A stretch of 64,000 nt of DNA from Prochlorococcus sp. AG-412-I05 (GTDB lineage Bacteria; Cyanobacteriota; Cyanobacteriia; PCC-6307; Cyanobiaceae). The position numbers and the translations under genes are program-made. The notes beneath the pieces are model-generated. The model had not been told where the DNA came from, made no database searches, and saw only the letters and a program-made list of their open reading frames with translations. Each line of letters opens with the position of its first letter. Position 1 is the stretch's first letter. Positions 51,051 through 60,573 of the stretch are shown here, piece by piece. Location: contig QCLC01000006.1 in the NCBI GenBank assembly GCA_003214855.1, forward strand, positions 1 through 64,000, given 5' to 3'.

Positions 51051-51072
51051 TTAGTTCTCCAGTAATTAAATC

Positions 51073-51105
51073 AAGCCCTGCACTCATGTGCAGGGCTTTT
51101 TTTTT
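51073..51105 (+). terminator. pcb terminator
   Basis: AGCCCTGCAC-TCAT-GTGCAGGGCT followed by T tract. Confidence 0.9.
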
Positions 51106-51480
51106 GCTTAGGAATAGTCTGATTTGTCCATTGATTGAATATTCCTTTCTACTTTCTTACAGATTTTTCTAAGCTCAATCCTGCTATCTATGGAAGTTTA
51201 GGGCTAAACGGGCCTCAAGCAAATACTTGGAATGGTTTTGCTGCTCCTAATTTTATGAATGTATAACTCTCAAGCTAAACAGAACACATCTAAAAAACTC
51301 ATCATTTTAAAAAGCCTCCAGTCTTATTTCTCACGAATAGGGTTGGACTATTTTGCTTTTGTAGATTTTAGCTTTGTTGGTTGTGGCTTTAAACCCACTA
51401 ACCCACTTGCCTCCTTCTTCTTGGTGGGGGCGTAGCTTTGCTCCCTTTTGTGGATAGATGGCTTGATTTTTTTGCAAAAG

Positions 51481-51510
51481 AAAAACCCTGCACACAAGTG
51501 CAGGGTTTAA
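51481..51510 (-). terminator. Terminator of the 51565-51870 minus-strand gene
   Basis: On minus strand AACCCTGCAC-TTGT-GTGCAGGGTTTTT. Confidence 0.75.
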
Positions 51511-51564
51511 TTGAACCTATTTGAATTTTAAATTCATTAGGGATTATCGTGGATTCTCTTGTTA

Positions 51565-51870
51565 TCAGGCACCACTGAAGTTTAAAAGCCAGCCTAGCCC
51601 TAGGCATTTCCATTCTGCCGGGCAACTTGCAACGGATCCAATGCCATTGGGATCAGCATTTACGCCAAAGAACCAAAGGATCATTACAAATAAAGCAGGC
51701 CCACCAAGTAAAAGTGCATGAATGGCACTAACTTGTTGATCCTCTACACCACGCCACCAAATAATAGGTGGAGCCAGCCACCGCTGCATCCACTTGGGAG
51801 CACCGTCGAGTGGGTCAATTGGATCACCTACATTTCGTCCCATAATTCCAGGGGTGAGCGAAGACCTCAT
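51565..51870 (-). CDS. Small membrane protein of unknown function next to pcb
   Basis: MGRNVGDPIDPLDGAPKWMQRWLAPPIIWWRGVEDQQVSAIHALLLGGPALFVMILWFFGVNADPNGIG...; one TM; own terminator downstream. Confidence 0.7.
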   Translation of the reverse strand: MRSSLTPGIMGRNVGDPIDPLDGAPKWMQRWLAPPIIWWRGVEDQQVSAIHALLLGGPALFVMILWFFGVNADPNGIGSVASCPAEWKCLGLGWLLNFSGA

Positions 51871-52329
51871 AGTTCTAGCATTTCTTGGGCGAATTAGAAT
51901 TATCTGATTGCAAAGTTGAAGTTACTCTTCATTGCTTGTGATGCCCCATCTGTAGGCCTAAATTTATCAGAATATCTTGATACCAGATTGGTGATGGGCT
52001 TTTTACAAGCAATGCCTTTGTATGCGCTGTTTAAATGATCTGGATTGTTTTTTCCTCGCAGCACTGTTTGGTGATTTTTTATCGAAGGGTCCTTACAGCA
52101 CGAATTGGCTTTTCGGGCTGGCTTGACCTTGAGTTTTTTGGAGCGCCCATAAGGCTTCTTGCCTTGCTACTTACAACGAATCCATTATGCGCAGCTTGCC
52201 TAATGCCCTAAGCGATAACGATCGTATAAGGCTTATGAAACCACCAAGCAGATTTGAAAACATGGTAGAAATGGTGCTTAAAGCTGGGTTTTATAGTGTA
52301 TAATTAACCGGCTTTGCATTCTAATTCAA

Positions 52330-52422
52330 ATGATTCCTTCAGCTGCAATCCTTGGAGTCCTTGGCATTCTTGGTTTTGCTTTCTTCTTCTGGTTGGCCGT
52401 TAACGATCCAGCAGACGCCTGA
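52330..52422 (+). CDS. 30-aa single-TM peptide
   Basis: MIPSAAILGVLGILGFAFFFWLAVNDPADA followed within 15 nt by a strong terminator. Confidence 0.65.
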   Translation: MIPSAAILGVLGILGFAFFFWLAVNDPADA

Positions 52423-52436
52423 AAATAAATTGCTTA

Positions 52437-52472
52437 ATTGGGCAGAGTCTTTCTCTGCCCAATTTCTTTTTG
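52437..52472 (+). terminator. Terminator after 30-aa peptide
   Basis: ATTGGGCAGAG-TCTT-TCTCTGCCCAAT then TTCTTTTT. Confidence 0.85.
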
Positions 52473-53040
52473 ATTCTTGTATGGTTTCTTGGAGCACATC
52501 CATAGAATACCACTGCTAAATTCATTTTAAAAAGCTGGGAAAATTTGATTCTCTCCTGATGTGGAAAAAGCTCTTTGCTTGACTGCATCTTGAGAAAACA
52601 GAACTGCTACGAATGCTAGAGATACTAGAATCTCATGCAGTTACACGAATCAAAATTTTCTCAATATATAGCAAGGCATACCTTTAAGACTTAGTGTGTG
52701 GAAATCACTCTATTTCCTTGTTTGCTTAACCGGAAATGATACCGTTTGTGCAATTTTTTGTGATCAATTTTAGACCTTTGCCTATATAGAACTTTGTTTT
52801 TCATTCATGAATGAATTCTGATTTGAACACAGGATTCAATTGAGATAGCATTCGCGGATGTGTTTAAGTAAGATATGAAGAGTACATCAATGAATTCTCT
52901 TTTTTGTCGACATACAAGAAACGCTTTTGCCTTTTCTTAAGCCTTAGTTACACCATTTATGGTTGAGTCTTAGGTCAGAATTTCTTGCTTAATCATGAGG
53001 GGAGACTCACCTGAAAAGACCATTGCTTTAGTTATTTGGC

Positions 53041-54303
53041 ATGATCACAAAAGCCCAAGAAACATCTAACATGCGTGTGATACTAGCGGGCCTCGTTGGT
53101 AACGTGATCGAGTGGTATGACTTCGCTTTGTATGGATACTTTGCCAACGTTATTGGACAACAGTTCTTTCCCTCAAGTAATCCTTCTGTTTCTCTAATTG
53201 CTGCTTTCGGAGCGTTTGCCGTCGGCTTTCTAGTTCGGCCTTTTGGAGGACTTTTGTTCGGACGTATCGCTGATTTGCTGGGACGAAAACAGGCTCTTAT
53301 CCTTACCTTGATGGCTATGGCTATTCCAACAGTGCTAATGGCCTGTATGCCCAACTACAGCAGGATTGGCATAGCCGCCCCGATAATAGTTGTTTCGTTG
53401 CGTATCATTCAAGGATTATCAGTTGGCGGCGAGTACACAACATCGATTGTCTATCTCGTTGAGAATGCCCCTGATCAACGACGAGGCTTCTTTGCTATTT
53501 GGGGGCTATGGGGTGCAGTATTGGGAATTCTGTTGGCTTCAGCAGTCGCCAGTTTTCTTGCGAATATTCTTGATCATCAACAGCTAGATCTCTGGGGTTG
53601 GAGAGTGCCTTTTGCTCTTGGCTTTCTTGTCGCATTAATAGGACTTTTAATTCGTCGTGGCCTTGTTAGCGATGTATCTACTGAAGTATCCAGAGACCCA
53701 GTACAACAGGTTTTTGGAAAATACCGTATGCAGGTATTACGCTTGTTCTTGCTTAATATTGGTGGCGGTGTTGGCTTCTATGCAGCTTTTGTGTATGTTG
53801 TGAGTTATATAAAAGAAATAGATATGGTGTCTGAACGCATAGCTTTGAATATAAATACAGTTTCTATGGCAATACTTTTACTACTTTATCCACTAACAGC
53901 TTGGCTTTCAGACCGTATTGGACGCAAACCCTTGTTGCTCGCTGGGGGAGGCATGCTGATGATTGGCTCGATTCCACTTTTTCAATTGATTCACACCACT
54001 GATCCTTCACGAATTTTCGTAGGGCAGCTTGGATTTGTGATTGCACTCGCAACTCTTTCGGGAGGATTAAATGTCGCGAATGTGGAGCTAATGCCTAAGG
54101 TGGTTCGCTGTACCGGCCTGGCGTTTGCCTACAACACTTCTATGGGAATTTTTGGTGGTACAACACCATTAATAGCGACCTGGTTAATTCAGGGAAGTGG
54201 AAATCCAATTAGCCCTGCTTACTGGGTAGCGGGCAGTGCTTCGATCACCTTATTAACAAGTATCTTTTGGGTTAGAGAGACGAGACTTTCAAGCCTGTCT
54301 TGA
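53041..54303 (+). CDS. MFS transporter, metabolite:H+ symporter (MHS) family, ProP-like
   Basis: GNVIEWYDFALYGYFANVIGQQFFPS, FGGLLFGRIADLLGRKQALILTLMAMAIPT, RIIQGLSVGGEYTTS. Confidence 0.9.
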   Translation: MITKAQETSNMRVILAGLVGNVIEWYDFALYGYFANVIGQQFFPSSNPSVSLIAAFGAFAVGFLVRPFGGLLFGRIADLLGRKQALILTLMAMAIPTVLMACMPNYSRIGIAAPIIVVSLRIIQGLSVGGEYTTSIVYLVENAPDQRRGFFAIWGLWGAVLGILLASAVASFLANILDHQQLDLWGWRVPFALGFLVALIGLLIRRGLVSDVSTEVSRDPVQQVFGKYRMQVLRLFLLNIGGGVGFYAAFVYVVSYIKEIDMVSERIALNINTVSMAILLLLYPLTAWLSDRIGRKPLLLAGGGMLMIGSIPLFQLIHTTDPSRIFVGQLGFVIALATLSGGLNVANVELMPKVVRCTGLAFAYNTSMGIFGGTTPLIATWLIQGSGNPISPAYWVAGSASITLLTSIFWVRETRLSSLS

Positions 54304-54530
54304 ACATAGAAAAAACAGATCAAGCATCGCTATTCCCCAATCAAGGTTATTTACCAGCCCATTATTAACCTGATGAGATACCCTCAAATTGTTTGATTTG
54401 ACTGCTATTGCCGACAGCACTCGGAAGTACGGCAGGCCTCAAGCGCAATTTGTTGCGTTATAAGTATTAGACCACACATGGCGGATTCGTTTAATATCCT
54501 CTTATTAGGAACCAGCCATTCGTTTACGCC

Positions 54531-54665
54531 ATGGATTTGTCAACAGTACTTCTATGGGCCTCTTTACCATTTGCACTGATAACGCTTTATTTTGGAACTA
54601 GAAATGGATATTACGATAGTGATTTGTATGATGGAGATGGATGCGCACATGATGTGCAGAGATGA
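54531..54665 (+). CDS. 44-aa single-TM peptide
   Basis: MDLSTVLLWASLPFALITLYFGTRNGYYDSDLYDGDGCAHDVQR; TM plus patterned polar tail. Confidence 0.55.
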   Translation: MDLSTVLLWASLPFALITLYFGTRNGYYDSDLYDGDGCAHDVQR

Positions 54666-55049
54666 TACTCTTTTCATTGCTAGCTTTTATTAATCTTGAG
54701 ATGCTCTGACTCTTCCTCGCTTGACTTGTGTCAAATCCATAGAAATTTTTGAATTGTACAAATAAATACTGAGGTTCAAATCAATTAATCTATAGTTTAC
54801 ATCTCTATGTAAGGAACCTTTTTGATTCTCTTGTAGATATGATAATTAATCTTTTTAGTGAAATCGATTCAAAACGAGAACTTGAATTTATGATTATTTA
54901 TAAACAATAGCTGGTCTAGGCTTTCTTTGGCATGAGTCTTGATTTTGGTGCAGCGTATTGCTTTACTTAATCAGTCTGTAAATAATCTATTGTAGCTGTA
55001 GGTGTTCTATTGAGGAATGCTTATTTTGTAGGGTTAGTTGATTTCACAT

Positions 55050-55652
55050 TTATTCGTGGCCACCATTACAACTCATCACTTTTATCGCAAGATCATCTTT
55101 ATTCATTCCATTATTATTCGAAGTAGATTCAATACATTCATTCTGTGACTTAGCCCAACGCGCAATCGGCTCAAGCCCTTCAGCAATCGGCTCAAGCCTA
55201 GAAACACCAACGACTAGGGCGATCGTGCTGATTGCTGCCATCAATGTGTAGGTGAGATCTTTGGCAATTTCTAGTTTGTTAACTTTACGACGTTCTGGCT
55301 GTGTGATTTTTGGGGAGGCCTCAATTGCCTTCCAGTCAAACCGCGTTTGCGAGGTAGGGATTAGATCTGAGTTGAGTTTTGTTCGCGAGTTAGCTATTGG
55401 CTTTGAGTCATGAGTCGATCGAGAGGTAAGGATTGGATATGAAGAGGCAGGAATTGCTTGCATTTGAGGGATCTGATCATCGTTGCTAGTCGTTGATTTA
55501 GAAGCTTCTGATCGTGGCCTCCATCCTGCAATGGTGATCACAAGCGAGACAGCCGCTACAAATAACGTGCGCAGGCTTTTCAAAGCATCACGGAGCTCCA
55601 TCGCCAGGTGTCCTCTGTCTTCGAAAAAGTCCGGGGTTGTTTCTTTGGTCAT
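55050..55652 (-). CDS. Hypothetical protein with C-terminal TM segment
   Basis: 200-aa ORF, low-complexity Ser/Thr-rich middle, TM LTYTLMAAISTIALVVGVSRLEPIAEGLEPIARWAKSQNECIES. Confidence 0.55.
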   Translation of the reverse strand: MTKETTPDFFEDRGHLAMELRDALKSLRTLFVAAVSLVITIAGWRPRSEASKSTTSNDDQIPQMQAIPASSYPILTSRSTHDSKPIANSRTKLNSDLIPTSQTRFDWKAIEASPKITQPERRKVNKLEIAKDLTYTLMAAISTIALVVGVSRLEPIAEGLEPIARWAKSQNECIESTSNNNGMNKDDLAIKVMSCNGGHE

Positions 55653-56136
55653 GCCTCCTTTTAGCTTATTTCATCCTTTGTGAGAAGTCGCTTTGAACGT
55701 CGATTTGTCTCTGCAGGAGAAAAGCCTGTATTTCTTCAATTGTAAGACATCAGTAGCGGAGTCATTTCATTGCCAATCAGCTTTTTTGTCAAGACAGAAA
55801 ACCCTTTTGATCTTGCTTCACCGATGAACATTGCTAATTGATGTTTATTCTAGTCTGTTTAATTGGTGCAGCTCTAGTCAGGTTGAGATGGTTGATCTGC
55901 AGGACCATCGCTAATCTGACTCTCTCAATGAAGACTTATATGCTCATGATAGTAGCAATTCCTACTTCGTTTAGAACATTGCCAATGGTTTAACAACTTC
56001 ATTCTTGTCTTGTATCTGATGTGCCAACAACGGTCTAATCTTTAAGCCGTTAGGGCTTAATTTATATGATGGCAGTATTATGCTGATAATACTGCCATCC
56101 TTCCGAATAGTTTCATAGCAACCTTTTGAACAACGA

Positions 56137-56394
56137 ATGAAAATCGTCAAACACATGACATCTGCCTTTGCAATAACATTTGTTTTCATTGGAGCGTCTA
56201 TGTCCGCAGTCGTAAAACATCATCACCATGACCATTATGTATGTGCTATTGCTTACCATTATGTTGGCGATGGTGTTTGTCGTCGCAACCGGCTTTGGTA
56301 TCAGGGAAGACGCCATGAGCGTGGTTTGGAATACCGACCTGAACCCATAGGATCTGTTGAGTTGTTTGATGGGGCTCTAAAAATTAAATTTTAA
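56137..56394 (+). CDS. Secreted His-rich small protein
   Basis: Signal-like MTSAFAITFVFIGASMSA then VVKHHHHDHYVCAIAYHYVGDGVCRRNRLWYQGRRHERG. Confidence 0.5.
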   Translation: MKIVKHMTSAFAITFVFIGASMSAVVKHHHHDHYVCAIAYHYVGDGVCRRNRLWYQGRRHERGLEYRPEPIGSVELFDGALKIKF

Positions 56395-56580
56395 TAGTTA
56401 GCTCTTAAGAAAGGTTAGCGCCTTTCACTTTTAGTCCTTATCCATTCTTGCATCTGTGTAAATCACTATCAAGTGCTAGCTCATCATGGCTAGAGTTCTT
56501 TTGAGCATCCTTGATGAGCAAGAGTCGCTAATGTCAGGCTTTTTAGTAATACTTGAGAACTTCAAATCTTAACGCTCTTG

Positions 56581-56820
56581 TTAATAGCGGAAGCGCTTAA
56601 TTACTGTTGCTGGTTCATGGTTAGAACCCTCTTGATAGAGGATCCATTGGTTTGTTTCTAGATCATGATCACAGCCAAATTCAAGGCTTTCCTTATAGGA
56701 TTCCCATTTTATGAAGTGGCAGGCTTGGTCTGCTTCAAAGGCTGAACGGTAACTAGTAAAAAATAAAAAAAGCATCACGCCAGCGGCGATAACAATAATG
56801 GTAACGAAGCCGACTTTCAT
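56581..56820 (-). CDS. Small membrane-anchored hypothetical protein
   Basis: MKVGFVTIIVIAAGVMLFLFFTSYRSAFEADQACHFIKWESYKESLEFGCDHDLETNQWILYQEG. Confidence 0.55.
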   Translation of the reverse strand: MKVGFVTIIVIAAGVMLFLFFTSYRSAFEADQACHFIKWESYKESLEFGCDHDLETNQWILYQEGSNHEPATVIKRFRY

Positions 56821-56996
56821 GTTTGCTCTGATCTGTGTCTTAAGTGCAAGGATGATATTGGCACAGATGATGGAGTATTGGCTGAGATGAAGTCAATTCT
56901 TGATTTTAATACAATTAAAAGCACCTTTTTGAATCATAGGATAAATCTGATGTTTGAGACCACACGTCAGATGTCTGTTTATTCTTTGCATCTTTA

Positions 56997-57521
56997 TCAC
57001 CTCTTCCTTTGGAATAAGAACAATACCAGTAACAGTGTTCCCCAGATTGGTAATAGATAAATAGCGGTAAAAACCCCCATTACGAAAACAGTAGAGGCAA
57101 CAATTATTGCGGTTCCGATTCCAGCCCCAAGTAACCAGCGACGCAGTCTTTTCGGCCATACTTGCCCGGTGAGTCGATCTAGTTGATTCTGTAGCTCCCT
57201 ACGTTCTTGAGTCATCTCCTGCAGACGGCTCTGATGCCAGGAGACTGAGTTTCGAGCTGATGATTCAACGACCTTTTTCTGTATACCTCCTAGGAAATCT
57301 GAGGAGCCAGAAAACATTGAGCGCACACTAACCGCTTGAGCTTGAATGAGTGCACGGCTGGTCTCGCCGATTGCTCGATCGAGCCTCTCTAGTCGAGCCT
57401 GCAATGACTGCACAGGGTCAGCATTGCGTGAGAGGTCGATCCTTTGCAGGGCGACGACTTTGTTGGGTCTGCTAAAAATTCCTTGAATGAGGCGCAAATG
57501 GTTTGTTCCGGACCTTTGCAT
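56997..57521 (-). CDS. Hypothetical protein, coiled coil plus C-terminal TM pair
   Basis: ARLERLDRAIGETSRALIQAQ...RLQEMTQERRELQNQLDRLTGQVWPKRLRRWLLGAGIGTAIIVASTVFVMGVFTAIYLLPIWGTLLLVLFLFQRKR. Confidence 0.6.
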   Translation of the reverse strand: MQRSGTNHLRLIQGIFSRPNKVVALQRIDLSRNADPVQSLQARLERLDRAIGETSRALIQAQAVSVRSMFSGSSDFLGGIQKKVVESSARNSVSWHQSRLQEMTQERRELQNQLDRLTGQVWPKRLRRWLLGAGIGTAIIVASTVFVMGVFTAIYLLPIWGTLLLVLFLFQRKR

Positions 57522-57641
57522 TATGGGGTGTGCTCGTCAACACGTTCTATCGCTAGGCCTATAGGGGCCTCCACTGGTTGGGAGCTTCAGCCATGGATGT
57601 GTTGAACCTGCCTGAGTCGGCTTGAAAGGCAGGTTTTTTAG
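57520..57641 (+). ncRNA. Candidate structured small RNA with intrinsic terminator
   Basis: Outer stem TCAACAC/GTGTTGA, inner AGGCC/GGCCT, terminator AACCTGCCT...AGGCAGGTT+TTTTT; no plus-strand CDS immediately upstream to account for it. Confidence 0.5.
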
Positions 57642-57807
57642 AATCCGTTCAGCCGCGCTAAAACACCATTGGTAGTGCCTGGGGGAGTGTAAACACTCCA
57701 GCGCATCCACTCATGACGTTCGTTTTGCTGCTGACTAAAACGGTATTAGAGCCAAGGACAGGGTGATGGATGGAGAGGTCGGTCCTGAAAGGCTCTAGGG
57801 GCCTACT

Positions 57808-58098
57808 TTGTGGGCCCCCGCTAACAACGGTTGGAGTCAAGCAATTGCAAGCCAAAGCTCAGATAGCAAACGAAAACCCAGACAATCAGTTTCTTATTCA
57901 ACAAACGATGCCCTTAAAGCTGACTACCGTGAGATTCGTCGTCTGGAAAAAAAACGGCTTGGTGTATTGCTCTATAGACGTGAAAGTATGGAGCGTGAAT
58001 TAGAAGCAATTAAGGCAGCTTTGAGCACATTTGAAGCTCAGATGCAGAGAAATGTCGCCTATGAGCAGCTCTCTATCTGTCATAAACCCTCTCCTTAA
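57808..58098 (+). CDS. Small coiled-coil hypothetical protein
   Basis: ADYREIRRLEKKRLGVLLYRRESMERELEAIKAALSTFEAQMQ; start uncertain (GTG at 57808). Confidence 0.45.
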   Translation: MWAPANNGWSQAIASQSSDSKRKPRQSVSYSTNDALKADYREIRRLEKKRLGVLLYRRESMERELEAIKAALSTFEAQMQRNVAYEQLSICHKPSP

Positions 58099-58513
58099 TC
58101 ACCATTGATTTGTTATTATTAATTTAGACATCATAAGACGTTCTAGAACTTTTCAGCTGTGATTCGTATTTCTTCTGCTTTCCTTTGGAGGGTTCTGCGC
58201 AAGATGGCACGAGATAATCTAATCGGAGCTGAGTAAATAAGCCTTTCCTCATCGACCCTCCTGTACAGGTTCATGCTTTCGAGGGCATGCCTAACGTCGA
58301 CACCCTTTAGAATGGATCATTCATTTGAAAACTGACCTTCTTCAGGCGCGTTCATATACTTCTTTGCAATCAACTCTGTAAGAAATGTTCTCTTTTTATT
58401 GTGCTAATGTAATGATGCCAAAGGTAAGTTGTCCTTTTTTAATGTTTTTTTAGATAAATAGCAAGTTATTTTCTCTACAGCTTCGTTTCCCAATTTGTCC
58501 TTTGACAACTGGG

Positions 58514-58747
58514 TTAGGGCCATTCGTCGAAGCAGTCCTGATCTGCTAGGGAGCTCTGTTGATCGTTTTGAATTTTGCCCTCTGCTCGATCAAGTGAGCT
58601 CAAGGATTTCTCAACATAGGTTCTTACGTAAGCAGCTCGCTTCTGTTGGTAATGCATGTGACGAAGGGTACGAGTTAACTCATGCCGTCGAACGCGTCGC
58701 CACTGATGCATGAATCGTTCGAGAATTGTTGGACGGCGACGGCTCAT
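58514..58747 (-). CDS. Small basic hypothetical protein
   Basis: MSRRRPTILERFMHQWRRVRRHELTRTLRHMHYQQKRAAYVRTYVEKSLSSLDRAEGKIQNDQQSSLADQDCFDEWP. Confidence 0.45.
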   Translation of the reverse strand: MSRRRPTILERFMHQWRRVRRHELTRTLRHMHYQQKRAAYVRTYVEKSLSSLDRAEGKIQNDQQSSLADQDCFDEWP

Positions 58748-59182
58748 CGATCTAGTCGCTTCCTAAAGCATATTGTATTCAGTTTTCTTGGTGCAGTGAA
58801 GAATGCTGCAAGATCATTTGCTGATGGTTGCAGATGGTAATCAAAGGGCAGACATTGCTCGTCATCGATGATGCATCCTGTGGTGCTCTCGCGATCACAA
58901 GGGTGTTGAGCAGAGTGAGCTTGCGCCGCTCTCCTATGACGAAGTTGTGATCTGTTTGCTGGTGATGTAGGCAGTCCTGCTCAAATTCACGGTCATCAGG
59001 AGGTGAAGCGGCTCAACTCGAGGCTTCACAACATCATTAATGTTTGAAGCCTGCACATAAGCATCGAAGAACGTCACATGTGGCCTTTCACGGAAGATAG
59101 GTATGGGAGTGAAATGAAGTCGCACCAGTGGGCCCCCTGCTTAGAACTGCTTTAGGCAGGCTTGTCGTACGAGGGAAGTCAA

Positions 59183-59590
59183 TCAGCTCCAGCTGAACTC
59201 CATAGCGATCCCTTCTTCGAGGTTACGTTTTACTGGGCAGGTATCAACCACCCTTTGAAGAAGTTTGACCTGTTCATCGCTCAGCTCAGGCGGCATGCTA
59301 ATTAGAAGTTTCAGGGCTTTGATACTGCGCTGGCCTTCACTGGTCATGATCTTCTCAACCTCAACTGCTGCACCCTCGATTCTCCAGCCCTTGCGACGGG
59401 CAGTGATGCCCATCACGGTGAGCACGCAGGTGCCAAGAGCTGTTGCGACTAGGTCTGTAGGTGAGAAGGCCTCGCCCTTGCCTTCGTGATCGATAGGGGC
59501 ATCGGTGCTAAGACGATCCCCAGAGGGGGTATGTAGGGCTTCACAGCGCAGATTGCCCTTGTAGCAACACGAGATTGTGGTCATCGTCAT
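59183..59590 (-). CDS. OsmC/Ohr family protein
   Basis: FSPTDLVATALGTCVLTVMGITARRKGWRIEGAAVEVEK...LQRVVDTCPVKRNLEEGI. Confidence 0.9.
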   Translation of the reverse strand: MTMTTISCCYKGNLRCEALHTPSGDRLSTDAPIDHEGKGEAFSPTDLVATALGTCVLTVMGITARRKGWRIEGAAVEVEKIMTSEGQRSIKALKLLISMPPELSDEQVKLLQRVVDTCPVKRNLEEGIAMEFSWS

Positions 59591-59841
59591 TCAGCTCTGA
59601 ACTGATTATTCTGCGATTGGATGTCTTTGAGAACCTCATCGAATAAAAAATCAAAGGCCCCAGTAGTCTGCAACGATTAATTAAACTCTTGATCACATCA
59701 AGGTTGATTTGATCCGATCATCTTGGATTCAACCTCAAGTAAGCCCAATCGCTATGGCGCTCATTGTTTAAGGCTTACTAACTAGAGATGCATCAATACA
59801 AATCAGGCTTTTGTATCGGCCCATTCAAATATCCTGTTGGT

Positions 59842-60180
59842 ATGGAAAAGAAAAAACAAGAGGAGTCTTCACCTCCAGATCAAAACCACCCCCTCTATGC
59901 GAGTGATCGTGATCGAGTTGATGCTCTCTTAGGGCATAAGGGGCATCCCAACGAAGACCAGCTCACCACGGCAGCGATGCTTCTAAACCGTTACGACGGC
60001 TTCCAAGGTGCGAAGGACTTGCAGGAAGATCTGACAAAGGTGGTTAAGAGTTGGGGTTTTGATCGTGAAGCCCTTAATGCCAAGACCAGAGCCATCTGGT
60101 CCAGTGGTTGGCGACCAGGCACTGCCACTTCTGGCGATGACGTTGGCTCAGGAGCCGACGTCGTTGACAAGGAGACCTGA
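59842..60180 (+). CDS. DUF3288-type cyanobacterial protein
   Basis: QNHPLYASDRDRVDALLGHKGHPNEDQLTTAAMLLNRYDGFQGAKDLQEDLTKVVKSWGFDREALNAKTRAIWSSGWRPG. Confidence 0.75.
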   Translation: MEKKKQEESSPPDQNHPLYASDRDRVDALLGHKGHPNEDQLTTAAMLLNRYDGFQGAKDLQEDLTKVVKSWGFDREALNAKTRAIWSSGWRPGTATSGDDVGSGADVVDKET

Positions 60181-60507
60181 TTGGTACCGCGGCTCAAGGT
60201 TGATACTGCTATTGATGTTCCCCTTGCATCGATGAGCGCCCCTTACCAGGAAGGCAGGAGACTGACCCCACGCGAAATGGTTAGATCCCATGCTTTTCCC
60301 GTATTGGCTGCTTTAAGTACTCTCAGCCTTATCGTGATCGCCTGGTCGCTTATCCCAATTTCTAGACAGGCAGCCCGTTGGAACGGATGTTTTGAGGAAT
60401 CCTTACGCTGGCAACGTAGGGACTTCCCAAAGGAGTCCAAAACGATTTCGAAGTTGTGGGCGACTCGCTACTGCAATGGTGGCTCTCTACCAATGCCAAG
60501 GAAGTAA
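60181..60507 (+). CDS. Small membrane hypothetical protein
   Basis: Likely start MSAPYQEGRRLTPREMVRSH; TM FPVLAALSTLSLIVIAWSLIPI; C-terminal C...YCNGG. Confidence 0.5.
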   Translation: MVPRLKVDTAIDVPLASMSAPYQEGRRLTPREMVRSHAFPVLAALSTLSLIVIAWSLIPISRQAARWNGCFEESLRWQRRDFPKESKTISKLWATRYCNGGSLPMPRK

Positions 60508-60573
60508 ACGAAGCCTCGCCATTTTTGCGTAAGTTGCAAGAATTGATTGGGCCTGATAAGCCGTTTGAGCATC

